The notes under the pieces are model-generated. The model did not search any database and was not told where the DNA came from. It worked only from the letters and a program-made list of their open reading frames with translations. Below, piece by piece: positions 1 through 11,724 of a stretch of 64,000 nucleotides of DNA. The stretch is from Chrysomallon squamiferum (lineage: Eukaryota > Mollusca > Gastropoda > Neomphalida > Peltospiridae), in NCBI GenBank assembly GCA_012295275.1, contig CM022670.1, positions 19,004,698-19,068,697 of the forward strand, in the 5' to 3' direction. Numbering within the stretch: position 1 is the stretch's first letter; every line of letters begins with the position of its first letter. The translations under genes and the position numbers were made by a program.

Positions 1-28
1 CACACACACACACACACACACACACACA
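1..28. repeat. (CA)n microsatellite
   Basis: Fourteen CA units start at the window edge and are followed by a short CATT run. The array may extend beyond the window. Confidence 0.97.
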
Positions 29-490
29 TTCATTCATTCAGAACTAATTTTCATATCATATTTAATAGCCAGTTTCCAAATTGTTTTACCTGTGCCATTT
101 CAAATTATAGAAGATCACAATTAAAGAAAAGAAAATGTGCAAAATCACTCAGTTTGAGACTATGTAACATTAGAAAGGATCATGAATCAAAACTGGAACA
201 TTTTCCAACAGAATGAAGAGATCCAGTTGTCCCATACTTTCTATACGACATAAAATTATCTACTACCAATAACTATTTTCACACAATATAACTAACTGAA
301 AGTAATATCTGTTCTAATGCACAAGTACAAGAAAACATTAATTCATTTAAGATTGAGTTTGTATGGTAATAAAATTTTCTCTCCAAAATAAGGAAACAAA
401 GACTGCTCATTTCATGTTTTAACTAAACTTTTTATTTAATTAATTTTTTATATTTTATTTAACAAACAAATAAAGCATTCTTTTTCAAAT

Positions 491-524
<34 letters not shown>

Positions 525-775
525 TTTAATTTATTTTATTTATTAATTTTATCATACTTTATGAAACTAAGATGTGCAAGATATTCTCACTATTCTTATT
601 GCATACTTTGTGCCTGAATAAATTAAGTGCCTTAAATATAAGGTAGTGCCAAATAAATATATTTTAGTTTTATTTCTGCCACAGTGGTAGATCTTCTAGT
701 TTGTTTGTGCTTATTAGCCAAATAATAACCAAATCACTAATCAGGTGGTTTTTTTTAAATATATTACTTACACAA

Positions 776-779
<4 letters not shown>

Positions 780-806
<27 letters not shown>
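780..806. repeat. Poly-T tract
   Basis: Twenty-seven T in a row, followed after a short AAAG break by ten more T. Confidence 0.95.
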
Positions 807-810
<4 letters not shown>

Positions 811-1094
811 TTTTTTTTTTCTTCATTCCATTAATAAATTTTATAATACAAATTTGAAGATTAAACAATACATATTTTCCCTGACCTGAAAAATGTTCTG
901 ATCTAATCTGAATGTTGTTCATAACTTGTCATTAAATACATGCATACACCAAATGTCCATTAAAACATATGTTAATATAAACTATTATACAAAGAGCATA
1001 TCAACAGCATATCAGAGGGAGGTCTCAAGATACTCTATATCATGTACAGTGTTTATATATCAGATGCATGCAATATTATACAAAATCTCACAAT

Positions 1095-1118
1095 ATTATG
1101 CATAATATTATGCATAAT
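1095..1118. repeat. 24-bp perfect palindrome with paired ATGCATAAT
   Basis: The sequence here is its own reverse complement over 24 bases, centred at 1106/1107. It contains two TTATGCATAA palindromes in tandem. The sites resemble POU/homeodomain half-sites, but AT-rich DNA produces such patterns readily. Confidence 0.6.
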
Positions 1119-1341
1119 GTCATGTAATATGTTGATTCTTGGTGGATTTTTCTTTCTAGTGAGTCACCCATACATACAAAAATGTCTAGATGTAACAATG
1201 GTACTTACTGCTATGTAAATTATTTTTTTTTAAAGTTTGATTCTAATTTACTAGTGCATGAAATAAAACAGACAAAAACTGGACTGACAGTCTTAAAAAC
1301 AACTTTAAATATAATGAATGTTCATTTTTATTATATTTTTC

Positions 1342-1395
1342 AATATATATATATATATATACACATATATACACATACACACACACACACACATA
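1342..1395. repeat. Compound (TA)n/(CA)n microsatellite
   Basis: A TA run grades into ACAT and then CA units. The open frames over it are low-complexity translations. Confidence 0.93.
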
Positions 1396-2817
1396 AAGTT
1401 TAGTAGCTCTAATTCTGGCATTTTAAAATATAAAGATGTCATGGACATAAAACGCAAATGTAATAGTCTGTGTGACAGAAAGTATATATCAACTAAAATA
1501 ATATCACTAACCATTTTAACACGTTATTCAAATATAACAGTACAAAAAAATATATATGTATATTATATGACCCTGTTATTTTTGACTCAACATGTAGCTG
1601 ACAAGAACTGATTCAGATGCTACATGAACCAAATAAAATGACACTGTTCATATCCATATCCAAATTTTATTACTAAAATTTTATATTAAATATTTCTCAC
1701 ACCTGGTTCCACCAGCACTACTTCCAGCAGATTCACACAAAGCTAATCAGTCATTTACCCAAAACTTTGTACTTCTCAACATGTGGCTATTTATTAACTG
1801 AAAATCCACTCCAATAACACAGTCTTTCAATAACAATACATACTACAAATTAAAATTCTATTTATCTAGCTCAGACAGTACTTGTGTGTGCAGGTAAAAT
1901 GTAATTCTACACATTTATGCAGTGAATATAGAGGAATTGACCCCCACCCCACTTTAGTTTTCTTTTTTCTTTTAAAAAAAAACATTTGGAAATTCAAATA
2001 AAATTTACAGGTGTTTATATACAGCTTTTGTACTTTAAATCTCAATCATCTCATACTTTAGGATAGAAAGAAAGAAACAATAAAAGTGGCTTTATGTTCA
2101 ATAAGACATAAATCTAATAATCATTGACAAGCTGAGAAGTAATCCTCAGAAATTTTTGTTCTTAATGTTCTAACGCAAAATACAAATAAGAATACATTTT
2201 CTTTTCAAACTGACTGAATTTTATTATTTACAGGCAAATCAAAGGTGAAAATTTACAAAAAAAAAAAAAAAAAATGGATCAACTCTATTCACTAGCTTTC
2301 AGACAAATGTTTCTGCCAGCAAAAGAAATATTCATTATTGCAGATAAATGTGATCTGAAAATTAATTGATTATAAACATAATGCTAAAAAAAAAAATATA
2401 TATATATTTTTCACAAATTGTGTTCTATGTGTTTAAAAGCAAATTTTATAAGTGACACAGTAAAACAATTTTATCTTCCTGAGCACAAAAATAATATAAT
2501 CTGAGGAAACAAGAGGCCCATGTGAAGGTTAATATAGTTTTAGTTATTCTAAAAAAATTAAAAATAAATTATTATATCTTAAGTAATCTACAAAAATGAA
2601 TTGGTGGTTGGGGAAGAGAATGGATATTATTTATTTATTTTGTTTGTTTTTCTGTTAAAAATCACTATAAAATCTGAAAAATTATAAAATGCATAAAAAT
2701 GTGTCATCAGAAAAAAAATTAATAGTCTGAATAAATTTAGGATACTCTGTAATACAAAATGAAAGAAATACATAAAAAGTGACTAACCAATATACAGGGT
2801 ATCCCAAAAGTAACCGA

Positions 2818-3029
2818 ATCGCAAACTTAAATAAAATTAGATATTAAAAATAACAAATTTAATTCCATCTTTTATGTCATTTTATGTTATCTTTTGTACT
2901 ATTCATTTACTTCTGTCAGTAGTATCGCAAACTTAAATAAAATTAGATATTAAAAATAACAAATTTAATTCCATCTTTTATGTCATTTTATGTTATCTTT
3001 TGTACTATTCATTTACTTCTGTCAGTAGT
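2818..3029. repeat. 106-bp perfect tandem duplication inside the mariner-like element
   Basis: Bases 2818-2923 and 2924-3029 appear identical by direct reading. Each copy begins with ATCGCAAACTTAAATAAAAT, so each includes the inner part of the left terminal inverted repeat. The lack of differences suggests a recent event or gene conversion. Confidence 0.93.
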
Positions 3030-3140
3030 AGTCTCTGGAATGATTTTTGTTACCTGAATATAGTGATCGAGACTTCTGTTTTAGTGCGCGCTACTGGATT
3101 CTCCATGGTTTGACTTGAAATGGTACCCGCACTCTTAAAA

Positions 3141-3221
3141 ATGCAGCGAAGAACTTTAGATTTAAACGAACGTATCTTCGTTATTAAGAATCACTATGCA
3201 ATGAACATTTGTAAATACTAA
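3141..3221 (+). pseudogene. Remnant of a mariner-family transposase N-terminus
   Basis: An ATG at 3141 opens a 26-codon frame ending in TAA at 3219-3221. It contains the string LDLNERIFVIKNHYAMN, which resembles the first helix of the helix-turn-helix region in Tc1/mariner-type transposases (an 'ER.F.VK.YY'-like pattern). The frame then runs almost directly into the right inverted repeat, so the rest of the gene was deleted. The family call rests on the flanking repeats more than on this short peptide. Confidence 0.5.
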
Positions 3222-3732
3222 ATATACAGATTAAATATTTAATATCTAATTTTATTTAAGTTTGCAGTTCGGTTACTTTTGGGACACCCTGTAGATACAT
3301 AAACACATATAATTATTCTCTCTCTCCCATTTTATTCTTGCAAGTATCCATATACAGTACTTTTTTGCAAATATATGTATTAGATTATATAAATTTATCA
3401 AATACAATTTTTTTGAAGGGGATGGATTTAGTAAATAAACATTTATCAGATCAAAAAGCATTTACCTTGGAGCTTTTAATCAGAAAAATGTTTTCTACCC
3501 TGCTGAAAATATACCCTGCTTATATATGTATATATAATTATGTGTCTGATAGTATTCTAATATAGGTCAGGCATAGTTAGATTTATTTAAACCCAGCCAG
3601 GTTTATGATATAAATAGTCAACATATATAGTTACTTTAATAATATGAAAGACAAATTTAAAACTACACCACATGATTGTTCAAATAATGTTTAAAAAATA
3701 AAGCAGTCGAGCTGAACAAAGTGATAAAATTT

Positions 3733-3734
<2 letters not shown>

Positions 3735-3766
<32 letters not shown>
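3735..3766. repeat. (GT)16 microsatellite
   Basis: Sixteen uninterrupted GT units in the ADCY9-like intron. Confidence 0.96.
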
Positions 3767-3768
<2 letters not shown>

Positions 3769-5014
3769 ATTAAATACAGCTAACAACACAAATCTTAAAA
3801 ATGACTATCAAAACACAATTTTGGTCTCACATATACTGGGATTTATATGGGTTTTTTCCAAAGGAAGGCCACTCACATAAATTTAATGTTGCATTTTTGT
3901 ATGCAAAATATTTATTCCAAAATCAAATGCAATATAATTAATATTAACTGTTTTTATATTTTTCTTAGTTACAAGCTTTCTTTTAACCTCAACAGACCTG
4001 CCACATTTTTAACATTAACCAACTGGCTTTCCAAATTAATTATATGTCTCTTTTAAAAAGGTCCTAGGTGATCAATTTAAAAAATTTGAGTCTATTTCAT
4101 AAAACTAATTTTGAGAAGCTTACTTAAACTCTCATGCAAAGAACATCAGTCTGCAGCAGTGATGCACACTGGAAAAATATTATAACTTTTTTTTTTCTTT
4201 TCATTATTTTAAGTATCTTATCAATAAACAATATATGATGATGTTATTTTATATAATCAAATTTTCTAAGAAACTGATAATAGCATTTTGCCTTCAAAAG
4301 GCAACAGCATTCTGTTTTTTCACTGGATATAAATAAATGTTGATTCATAAAACTGAACAATTACTTGTACAAAAAGGTGTATTTGAAATGATTTATCTTG
4401 CTTGAAACATGTTTGAAGTGCATGTAACATGCTAAAGGTTTTCCCAAAGGTTCACTATAAGTGCCAGTGTTACCCAACTAACATAAAAATGACAAACACT
4501 AGCTAACCAGCATGAGTAATGGCTGCCATTTGTTTTTTCTTTTGTAACAACATGGCTATTATTACAGGGTTATCCTGTGTGTGCCTCTGTTGGTACACAT
4601 TTATACATTTTCACCTGCTGATTTATGAGTTTAGCAAATACAAATATGCACTCAAGTATAATAAAAGTATACCTATAAAAGAATATCAAAGCTCTAATAA
4701 TTTCAGAGCATTACATTTTTTATCATTAATAGGAATTTTACTTTTTAATATCCTGTCAAATGCTGCATTGATTAAAACAAGGTTTAGAAAGCAATTCCAT
4801 CCTTTTTGATTTTTTTTAATGTTAAATGTTACATAGCCTTGTTTAGTTTTGTATACATTTATATAAGTAGTAATAGTAGGGATTAACATTACATTAAACT
4901 CAAACCAAAACTCCAACTTTAATAAAATAATAATATAAATTTTGTGCAATGAAATCTTTTCTAATAACTGGATTAATCTGTTTGAAATCCAATAACTAGC
5001 CTATAAAGAAAACA

Positions 5015-5016
<2 letters not shown>

Positions 5017-5052
<36 letters not shown>
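5017..5052. repeat. (ATA)n trinucleotide array
   Basis: About twelve AAT-type units in the ADCY9-like intron. Confidence 0.93.
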
Positions 5053-6749
5053 TACATTTTTAATATCTCATTCTACTTGGTATGTACATTAAAGATATAT
5101 CATTTTTTTAAATATAATAATTACACAGTTTAATAGTATAAAATGGAGAGAATTTATAACTTCAAAGGAATTAATTTGTAATGAAAACATATGTGACACA
5201 GAAGATGCTTTTTTCTAGATTAACTGTATCCTTTTGTTTTACTAGTTGTTAATAATACAAATATTTATTTACAACCTATTAATTAAATATTTTTGGAAAT
5301 ACTGAGTTTGCTTTTTCCACAAGCAGAATTAAAAACAATATAAGAGATATTTCAAGACCTTGTTAATAATTATAGATACTACTTATATGTATATACACTG
5401 TCAAAGTTGTTTGTGGCATCGTCTAATCATGCTGCTGCCTATTATTATATTAACGTCTAATATTTATAAAAAATATATTTAAAAAAACCATTTCTCAGGT
5501 AAAAGAACCATCTGTTTCACTGTTAGCATATTCACTGCCATGTATATCTGAAAACACACTTCTTAACTAGTTACACATTTTCATCTATAAAATTCTAACA
5601 TATCCTGCTGCATGGCGAGCATGGCATTAACTCCAACACACTTTAACAAAATAATAATAAAGAACTTTAAGATTGTTAAATTCTAATGAAGCTAGTACAG
5701 AACATTAATGATGTCAGAAAAAAAACATCAGTCTTTATGGGTTCTCATTCTGGTTATTTTTTATCTATATTATTTAACAAGTATCCATTTCTCTCTTAAA
5801 TCATCATTATACAACTGATATTTAATATTAATTTTTTTTTATGTCAAAAACATATTTTCATTCTGTAGAATAAAGAATCATTAAAGAAAAGCAACTGAAT
5901 AAAAATAAATAACTAGATTAAGAAATATAAAGTTAATAATAATGCTAGTAAACCCTTTCGTGCTTATAAAAATATTAATACAACTATTTTATTTGTAATA
6001 ATATAAAATTATAATAAATATTTAGTAATTAAAAATTATATTGTAGAAGAACTCTACAAGAAATATATAATTTAAAATTAATTAACTGTCCTTCATATCC
6101 ACGTAGAAACCCTAAATATGATGATATAAGGGGTGTTCTGTTGTATTCAGAACTAAGTAAGTGAAAACTGTACTGTTTTTAAAATCACAGATTACATTTA
6201 TATTGTGGTTTTTTACATTCAGCAGACAGAATTTCTGATTATCAACAGAAAATAACTTTCAGCTTTTGTCTGCCAAACATTTAATAGCACTGTATTTTTG
6301 AGTTTATTAAAACTGACATATAATAATTTTATCTTGCTTTTAATGTTTCTTAAATGTTTCTACACAATCCAAGTATTCTGACAAACAAAACATTATGGAT
6401 AACTTGATTTAGAACAATAGCATGTATTTTAAAATATTTATCACTGCAATCAAATTCTAAGAATTCTTTGATGAAGGAGAAAAAACTGGGTTGAATGCAA
6501 AAGACATCACCTACTGAATATAAATATCAAGATGTCAAAGTTTCAGTGTTACATTCCCAGTATCACAAGATTTCAAATCTGTACCATTAAGAGGTAGGTA
6601 TGTACAATGGTCTTTTTGCATTTATAAATATACATTATTTGAAAGTTGTCAAAATAATTTGAGTTCATCTTTAAGTCTAGAACTTGTCATTTCTGTTCAT
6701 TAGTCATCATTTCAAAGACGTTAATAATTATAATAATAATAGAAATTAC

Positions 6750-8226
6750 CTTCTACGTCATCCCCTAGGGTTACTTCATATTCATCATGCAAAAACTGGT
6801 ATGTGGGATCAGAGATATGTACCATTCCAGGTTTTCCAGTGGATTCCATTATGTTAGCCAGAGTGACATCATTAGACCAGACGTCAAATTTGAACCGCCT
6901 TGTGCCTACAATTCCACAAAGTACTGTCCCTGTGTGAACACCAACACGCATATTCACTGATTCATTATTCTCATAATCAAACTCTTTGATGGCCTTGATC
7001 ATGCCCAACCCCATTTCCACACAGCATTTTGCATGGTCTTCTCTTTGCTCTGGACAACCACAGACACAGTAGTAGCAGTCTCCCAGTGTACTGATCTTTT
7101 CACATCCTGACAAGGTACACAGTTTGTCAAATCTTCCAAATAAATCATTAAGGAGGCCTACTAAATGTTCTGCTGTTTTGTTAGAACTCATCTTTGTGAA
7201 GCCAACAATGTCTGCAAACAGAATGCTCACATTGCTCATTTTGTTCATGTTGAAAGGTCTAAATATAATCTCTCCCTTGGCTCTCTTGCCCTTACGTTTT
7301 TTCCTGCCATCTGCTAATTCATCATTGTTTTCGTCCTTATCTTCTCGGGTCCGCATGACATCAGCTGCAACAGACGGTGGCATCAAAGAGTGGATCATTT
7401 TTTCTTTTAGCTGTTTTTCCACCTGAAGGTCTCTCCTGGCAATTGCAGACTGACCAATCTTCCAAAATGTACTTCTTCTTCTGACCTGAGACATTGTAAA
7501 GACATGGATACCAATCAAATGGATGCATAGGTGCAGCAAAACCTTTGCAACAATAACATAATATGTATTTAAGTCTACATCTTTCAATGTTTGGATATGA
7601 AGAATAACCTCATACACAATTGAAAATGCTAATCCACTTATCACTGCAGCAAACAAAGGCATTGGAACAAAAGTATAAATCAAAATTAAAATTTCAACTG
7701 TTCCTGCAAATGTTGCTATAGTTGATAGTTTAGCATTTGTAAATGCAAATGATCCTAATATCATACCTGTAAGAACTACTATAAACACTACAGATGTTGC
7801 AAGGTAGAATTTTTCATAAAAGGGTGTCTTTGTAAACCCAATTATCACAAGTGTTACCACTAATAAAACTCCAGTTCCAGAAGTATAATATTCCCAGTAG
7901 ACGCTTTGTATGCAAGAGAAAAATATTATCCATGCTATGCAAGCAATGGCAATGTAAGCCAAAGTGTACTGAAAACGTCTTCTGGTCTGAGGAAAATAAC
8001 TTTTCCATAACTGATCTTCCAAGATCTTGGAATCAAACTTTGGGTCCCACCAACTTTTCGACGCACGCTCGAAGAGTACGGGACATTTTCGGGATGATTC
8101 ATTTTCAGGTTTGAAAGCAACTTTAGCAGAGCAATTAAGCAACTCAACATCTGCAGATTCGGTGTCCTTTGAGGCATTAAATCGGACCGCACTGTTGTGA
8201 GTGTGTGTATCTTCTGTGTTCGCCAT
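6750..8226 (-). CDS. ADCY9: Adenylyl cyclase type 9-like, first coding exon (N-terminal part)
   Basis: This exon encodes the first ~492 residues of a membrane adenylyl cyclase, which makes cAMP from ATP at the plasma membrane. Seen: a cytosolic N-terminus with the AC9-type WWDPKFD and YFPQTRRRF motifs (residues 59-85), about six membrane segments between residues 87 and 244, a signalling helix (267-290) and the C1a catalytic half (about 330-492). The metal-binding aspartates are D339 (FADIVGFT) and D383 (STLGDCYYC); VGVHTGTVLCG and KFDVWSNDVTLAN follow. The start ATG (8224-8226) has A at -3 and G at +4. The exon should end at 6750, where minus-strand GAAG is followed by GTAATT; reading on gives only a Tyr/Asn run from an ATT repeat and a stop. 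C1b, the second membrane half and C2 must be encoded to the left of the window. Family assignment is firm; orthology to type 9 rests on the N-terminal and C1 motifs. Confidence 0.95.
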
Positions 8227-8760
8227 CTTGAATCTCGAGTAGTTTTCTTCCTTGTCTTGATATGAAATTCCTGTGTTACCGCTTCTTTCGTGTAACCATA
8301 TGACTTAGCAGCTTTTCGTGCACGTACGGCTGTCAATTCCACCTTCCCACAGTCAAGCTCCGTTCCCACAAAACAGACGAACTTGCAAGTAAGCAATCAG
8401 CGGTATGTCAAAACCCGTTACAAACTCACCGACACCGTCGAAGGTCGCATGCATATCTTTCTATCGCTATTTTGCTCTGGAAGCCACTATCGAAATATTC
8501 AACAATAAAAGCATTGTAGCGATCTTGGAAACTAACTGCCTTGTTATACAAAGGCAGGCGATACCCATGACATTATGTGTGTCGCTATCGAGCTAAAGTA
8601 AATCGGCTTATAATAACCGGCAACTACCATTGACGCAGTGGTTGTTTGGAGCTGTTCCGTTTGTGATTTACCCGCCTTCGAATAACGAATTCGGCTGTTG
8701 AGAGAATTACTCTCACTCCTACATGAAATCCGCGGCAAATCAGATTCGATTATCGTAGTT
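8227..8760 (-). promoter_or_regulatory. 5' UTR / promoter-side region of the ADCY9-like gene
   Basis: The bases upstream of the cyclase ATG are richer in G+C and in CpG than the intron, with CpGs scattered through 8250-8720. The minus strand over the start codon reads CAAGATGGCGAAC, which matches the YY1-type AANATGGCG motif and also forms a good initiation context. No clear TATA box was identified. The transcription start and any non-coding first exon cannot be placed by reading alone. Confidence 0.4.
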
Positions 8761-9533
8761 TCAGGATGGTAATAATTAGTACTGAGTCTCTAGCTGCTAA
8801 CATTATATTAAATCAATGGGCTTGAACAATAAATTGATGGGGAACACAATGTTACGAATTATAAATGAACGGTCTGCATTTTAGGTTCTTCCTATTTAGT
8901 CATTATTCGTTTCATATTTTTTAGCATTATTTTATATATATATATTTATTTTCTTCTTTACGTAATTTAGTAAGATAATTATCTAGAAAAAGCACAATAC
9001 AAATTTTTATTTCTTTTCTTTAATCTTTTTTTTTCTTTTGTTTATCTTTTTAAAAATAAAAGATCAGAACATGTTTTTGTTTGAAAAAAAATAATAATTG
9101 AATACTGATACATTATCATAATTCTGTTATTTAAAAGTTACTTTTAGCTATCATTACAGTTTAATAAATATTACTATGGCACAAAATTAATTTTCTAGCT
9201 ATAGTTTTATTCATTACTTATCATAAGGAATATTAATGTTGTTGTCGGTTGGTTGGATGTTATTTATTTATATTTCTAAAGCAAAATGTATTCATTATTT
9301 TATTTATTAAATTTAACAAGCAAAAACAACGAACATCTTACTTTGTAATAGAAAGTAGATTTTAATATTTATTTTTCCTGTGGTTTTCATCCATTTTTGT
9401 TTTCTTCTTTTAATTTTTATTAATACTTTTAAATATTATTTCCTTATAAATTTTCGAGAAACAGAAACAATTGCAAAATTGACAAAATAATTCACTTTTA
9501 AACGTAATAATTCTTAAATTTTCTTAGTGTTGA

Positions 9534-9535
<2 letters not shown>

Positions 9536-9569
<34 letters not shown>

Positions 9570-9577
9570 GTGTGTGA
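9536..9577. repeat. (GT)n microsatellite
   Basis: About twenty GT units with one TT interruption. Confidence 0.95.
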
Positions 9578-9688
9578 TTTTGTTTTCTTTTTGTTCTTTT
9601 GATTTGTTTGTTATTTTGTCAAGAAAAAAGTATATGGTTCTACTTATATTATAAGAACAACCAACATCATTACAATAATCACTACAAT

Positions 9689-9698
9689 TACTACCACC

Positions 9699-9729
<31 letters not shown>

Positions 9730-9743
9730 TACTACTACTACTT
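9689..9743. repeat. (ACC)n/(ACT)n trinucleotide array
   Basis: ACC units change to ACT units with one break. Confidence 0.9.
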
Positions 9744-9951
9744 TTAGCAGCAGCAATTAAATTCGTCAAAGTGGTAAAATAAAAAAATAAAAAAATAAAA
9801 TGTTCTCCCTTCATTCGCTATTTTCATAAATCTTTTTTAAAATTTCCAAAACTTTTTTGGGGGTGTGTTAAATAATTAATTTATGTTTTGTTGCTAGTTC
9901 ATTACGATTTTGATTGATGTTAAATGTTCATTGCTTTACTCTGAGTCGATG

Positions 9952-9953
<2 letters not shown>

Positions 9954-10011
<58 letters not shown>
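9954..10011. repeat. (CT)n microsatellite
   Basis: About 29 CT units without interruption. Confidence 0.97.
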
Positions 10012-10014
<3 letters not shown>

Positions 10015-10312
10015 TTTGTACTTTTTATTATTATTGCTACTGTTTTTTTGTTTGGTGTTTTATTTATTTATTGTAGTTGTCATTGTCAACATCATCATCA
10101 TTATCATATCGTTGTTAACAGAACGAAATGGAGATAAAGGTGAAATCTCTATCTACCTATCTATCTATATCTATATCTATATATCTATATATATCAACAT
10201 CTCTCTACCTAACTCATTTCATAAGGATGAATTGACACGATAATCAATAAAACTACACGATCCCGCTCCGGTACTTTTTGGATTAACTTTTCGTGTTGCT
10301 GCCATGTTACCG

Positions 10313-10320
10313 TGACGTCA
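10313..10320. promoter_or_regulatory. Consensus palindromic CRE (TGACGTCA)
   Basis: The full 8-bp CREB/ATF palindrome occurs within ACCGTGACGTCATAAAC, in a locally G+C-richer patch (10255-10325), about 2.1 kb upstream of the adenylyl cyclase ATG. The motif is exact; function is unproven. It would fit cAMP feedback on a cyclase gene. Confidence 0.4.
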
Positions 10321-10753
10321 TAAACACTGTTTAGCAATTTTATGTTTATATATCAATTTTATTTTATAATTTTTATTTTATTTTAGGTGTGTTACGTTAC
10401 ATTTTGTAATCTTATTTTGTAGTTTATGTTTTGTAAAATGAATGAAAACAGTTAAAAATAAAGGTATGTTGCTTACATAAAAAATATTTGTTTTCTGACT
10501 TCCAAAAGGAAATGTATCTTGATGATTATATCTCATTCGATCTTTTTTCTTTTCTTTTTCTTTTTCTTTTTCTCTTTTTTCTTTATTTATTTTTTAAATT
10601 ATCGTTTTGATCATTTTTACCTATTTTCTAATAATATCATTTTAATTATTTCAGATTTTTGCAATACATTTTATTCACAAATTGATCAGGTAGGTGTGTT
10701 TTATTACTTACTTATTTACTTAGTCATTAATTTATTTACTTATTTTTAATTTA

Positions 10754-10755
<2 letters not shown>

Positions 10756-10788
<33 letters not shown>
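10756..10788. repeat. (ATT)n trinucleotide array
   Basis: Eleven ATT units. Confidence 0.93.
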
Positions 10789-10790
<2 letters not shown>

Positions 10791-10915
10791 TTCGTGTGTA
10801 TTTTGTCTTCCTGATGTTTTATTCTAATATTTTTATTACATCTATACTTTATTAGCAAAACCTTAAATAAATAAACACACAAAAAAACAAAACCTATATG
10901 GAATAATAAAACCAA

Positions 10916-10918
<3 letters not shown>

Positions 10919-10966
<48 letters not shown>
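10919..10966. repeat. (CA)n microsatellite
   Basis: About 24 CA units. Confidence 0.96.
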
Positions 10967-10968
<2 letters not shown>

Positions 10969-11724
10969 AAAAACTTGGAATTAGTTCAGCTGATATTCAC
11001 TGATTAAATTTCCACTTGTATACGAGTGGTTAAATCAGCCTAATTAGAATGATAAATTAAATCAATATTAAATAAATAAATAATCGTTTGTAGAAAAAAA
11101 AAATCAATTTCTGGATCAGGGAAATTTTTATGAGACTGCAAATAAATGAATAGTGGTTCATTACATTTTAGATGCTAAATGTAAAAAGTTTAAAAAGTTT
11201 ATTCATTCATTTAATTACTTATTCATGGTTAAGCTTGCTTGAAAGAAGGAAGACATTCCATGGACTAATCATTGTGACTGATAGCAATCCTTTTCACACA
11301 CACACACGCACACACACATGGACGTTCGGACTATAGCATTCATAAAACAAGTCTGACCTTAAACTGGAGTACTAACTGATCAAACTACTAAACTGCAAAA
11401 TTGAAACAGTTATGTTAGGTCCGAAATATAAAACGAATATATTTGAAACTTTCAAACATTCTTATGGGAAATAATTTGTGTTATAATGAACAAAAAAATC
11501 TATTATTTTCTGTATTTTTTTTTTTTTTTTTTTTTTTTAAATTTGTCACAATAATAACACAAATTTTCAGTAAAACAAGGTACTTTTTGACTGCAGGCAT
11601 TTCCAAATTCTTCATAATGCAATTTCCCTTAAAAAAAAAATTACTGTTTTACATATTAAACAGATTACATTTGTCAAAATATTTATTTTCAGTTTCCGTT
11701 TGCCAAGTAATTAGAAAATAAAAT

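Larger units (their letters stand above)
2795..3291 (+). mobile_element. Mariner/Tc1-like non-autonomous element with TA target duplications
   Basis: The ends are inverted repeats of about 54 bases with only a few differences. The left end starts CAGGGTATCCCAAAAGTAAC and the right end, reversed, starts CAGGGTGTCCCAAAAGTAAC. A TA dinucleotide flanks each side (2793-2794 and 3292-3293), the target duplication of the IS630-Tc1-mariner superfamily. The interior is about 390 bp and contains a 106-bp tandem duplication plus a 26-codon fragment that looks like a transposase N-terminus. It therefore appears to be an internally deleted derivative, too short to encode a transposase. It lies in the ADCY9-like intron. 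Confidence 0.9.
1..6749 (-). other. ADCY9-like intron following the first coding exon
   Basis: This stretch lies downstream of the predicted splice donor at 6748-6749 on the minus strand. I recognise no further cyclase exon in either strand. It is very AT-rich and nearly free of CpG (about four in the first 2.7 kb by eye). It holds a mariner-like element (2795-3291), several microsatellites and a 24-bp palindrome, each listed separately. The small open frames here carry no recognisable domain. Confidence 0.7.
8761..11724. other. Intergenic stretch between the ADCY9-like gene and the repeat-protein frame
   Basis: I see no gene here. The stretch holds (GT)n at 9536-9577, ACC/ACT repeats at 9689-9743, (CT)n at 9954-10011, TATC repeats near 10149-10196, (ATT)n at 10756-10788, (CA)n at 10919-10966 and poly-T at 11515-11538. 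A full cAMP-response-element palindrome lies at 10313-10320. Confidence 0.7.

Noticed and set aside
7124-8114. Plus-strand frames at 7124-7426 and 7851-8114 and the minus-strand frame at 7935-8396
   Set aside because: They lie in other frames of the cyclase exon and have no domain of their own.
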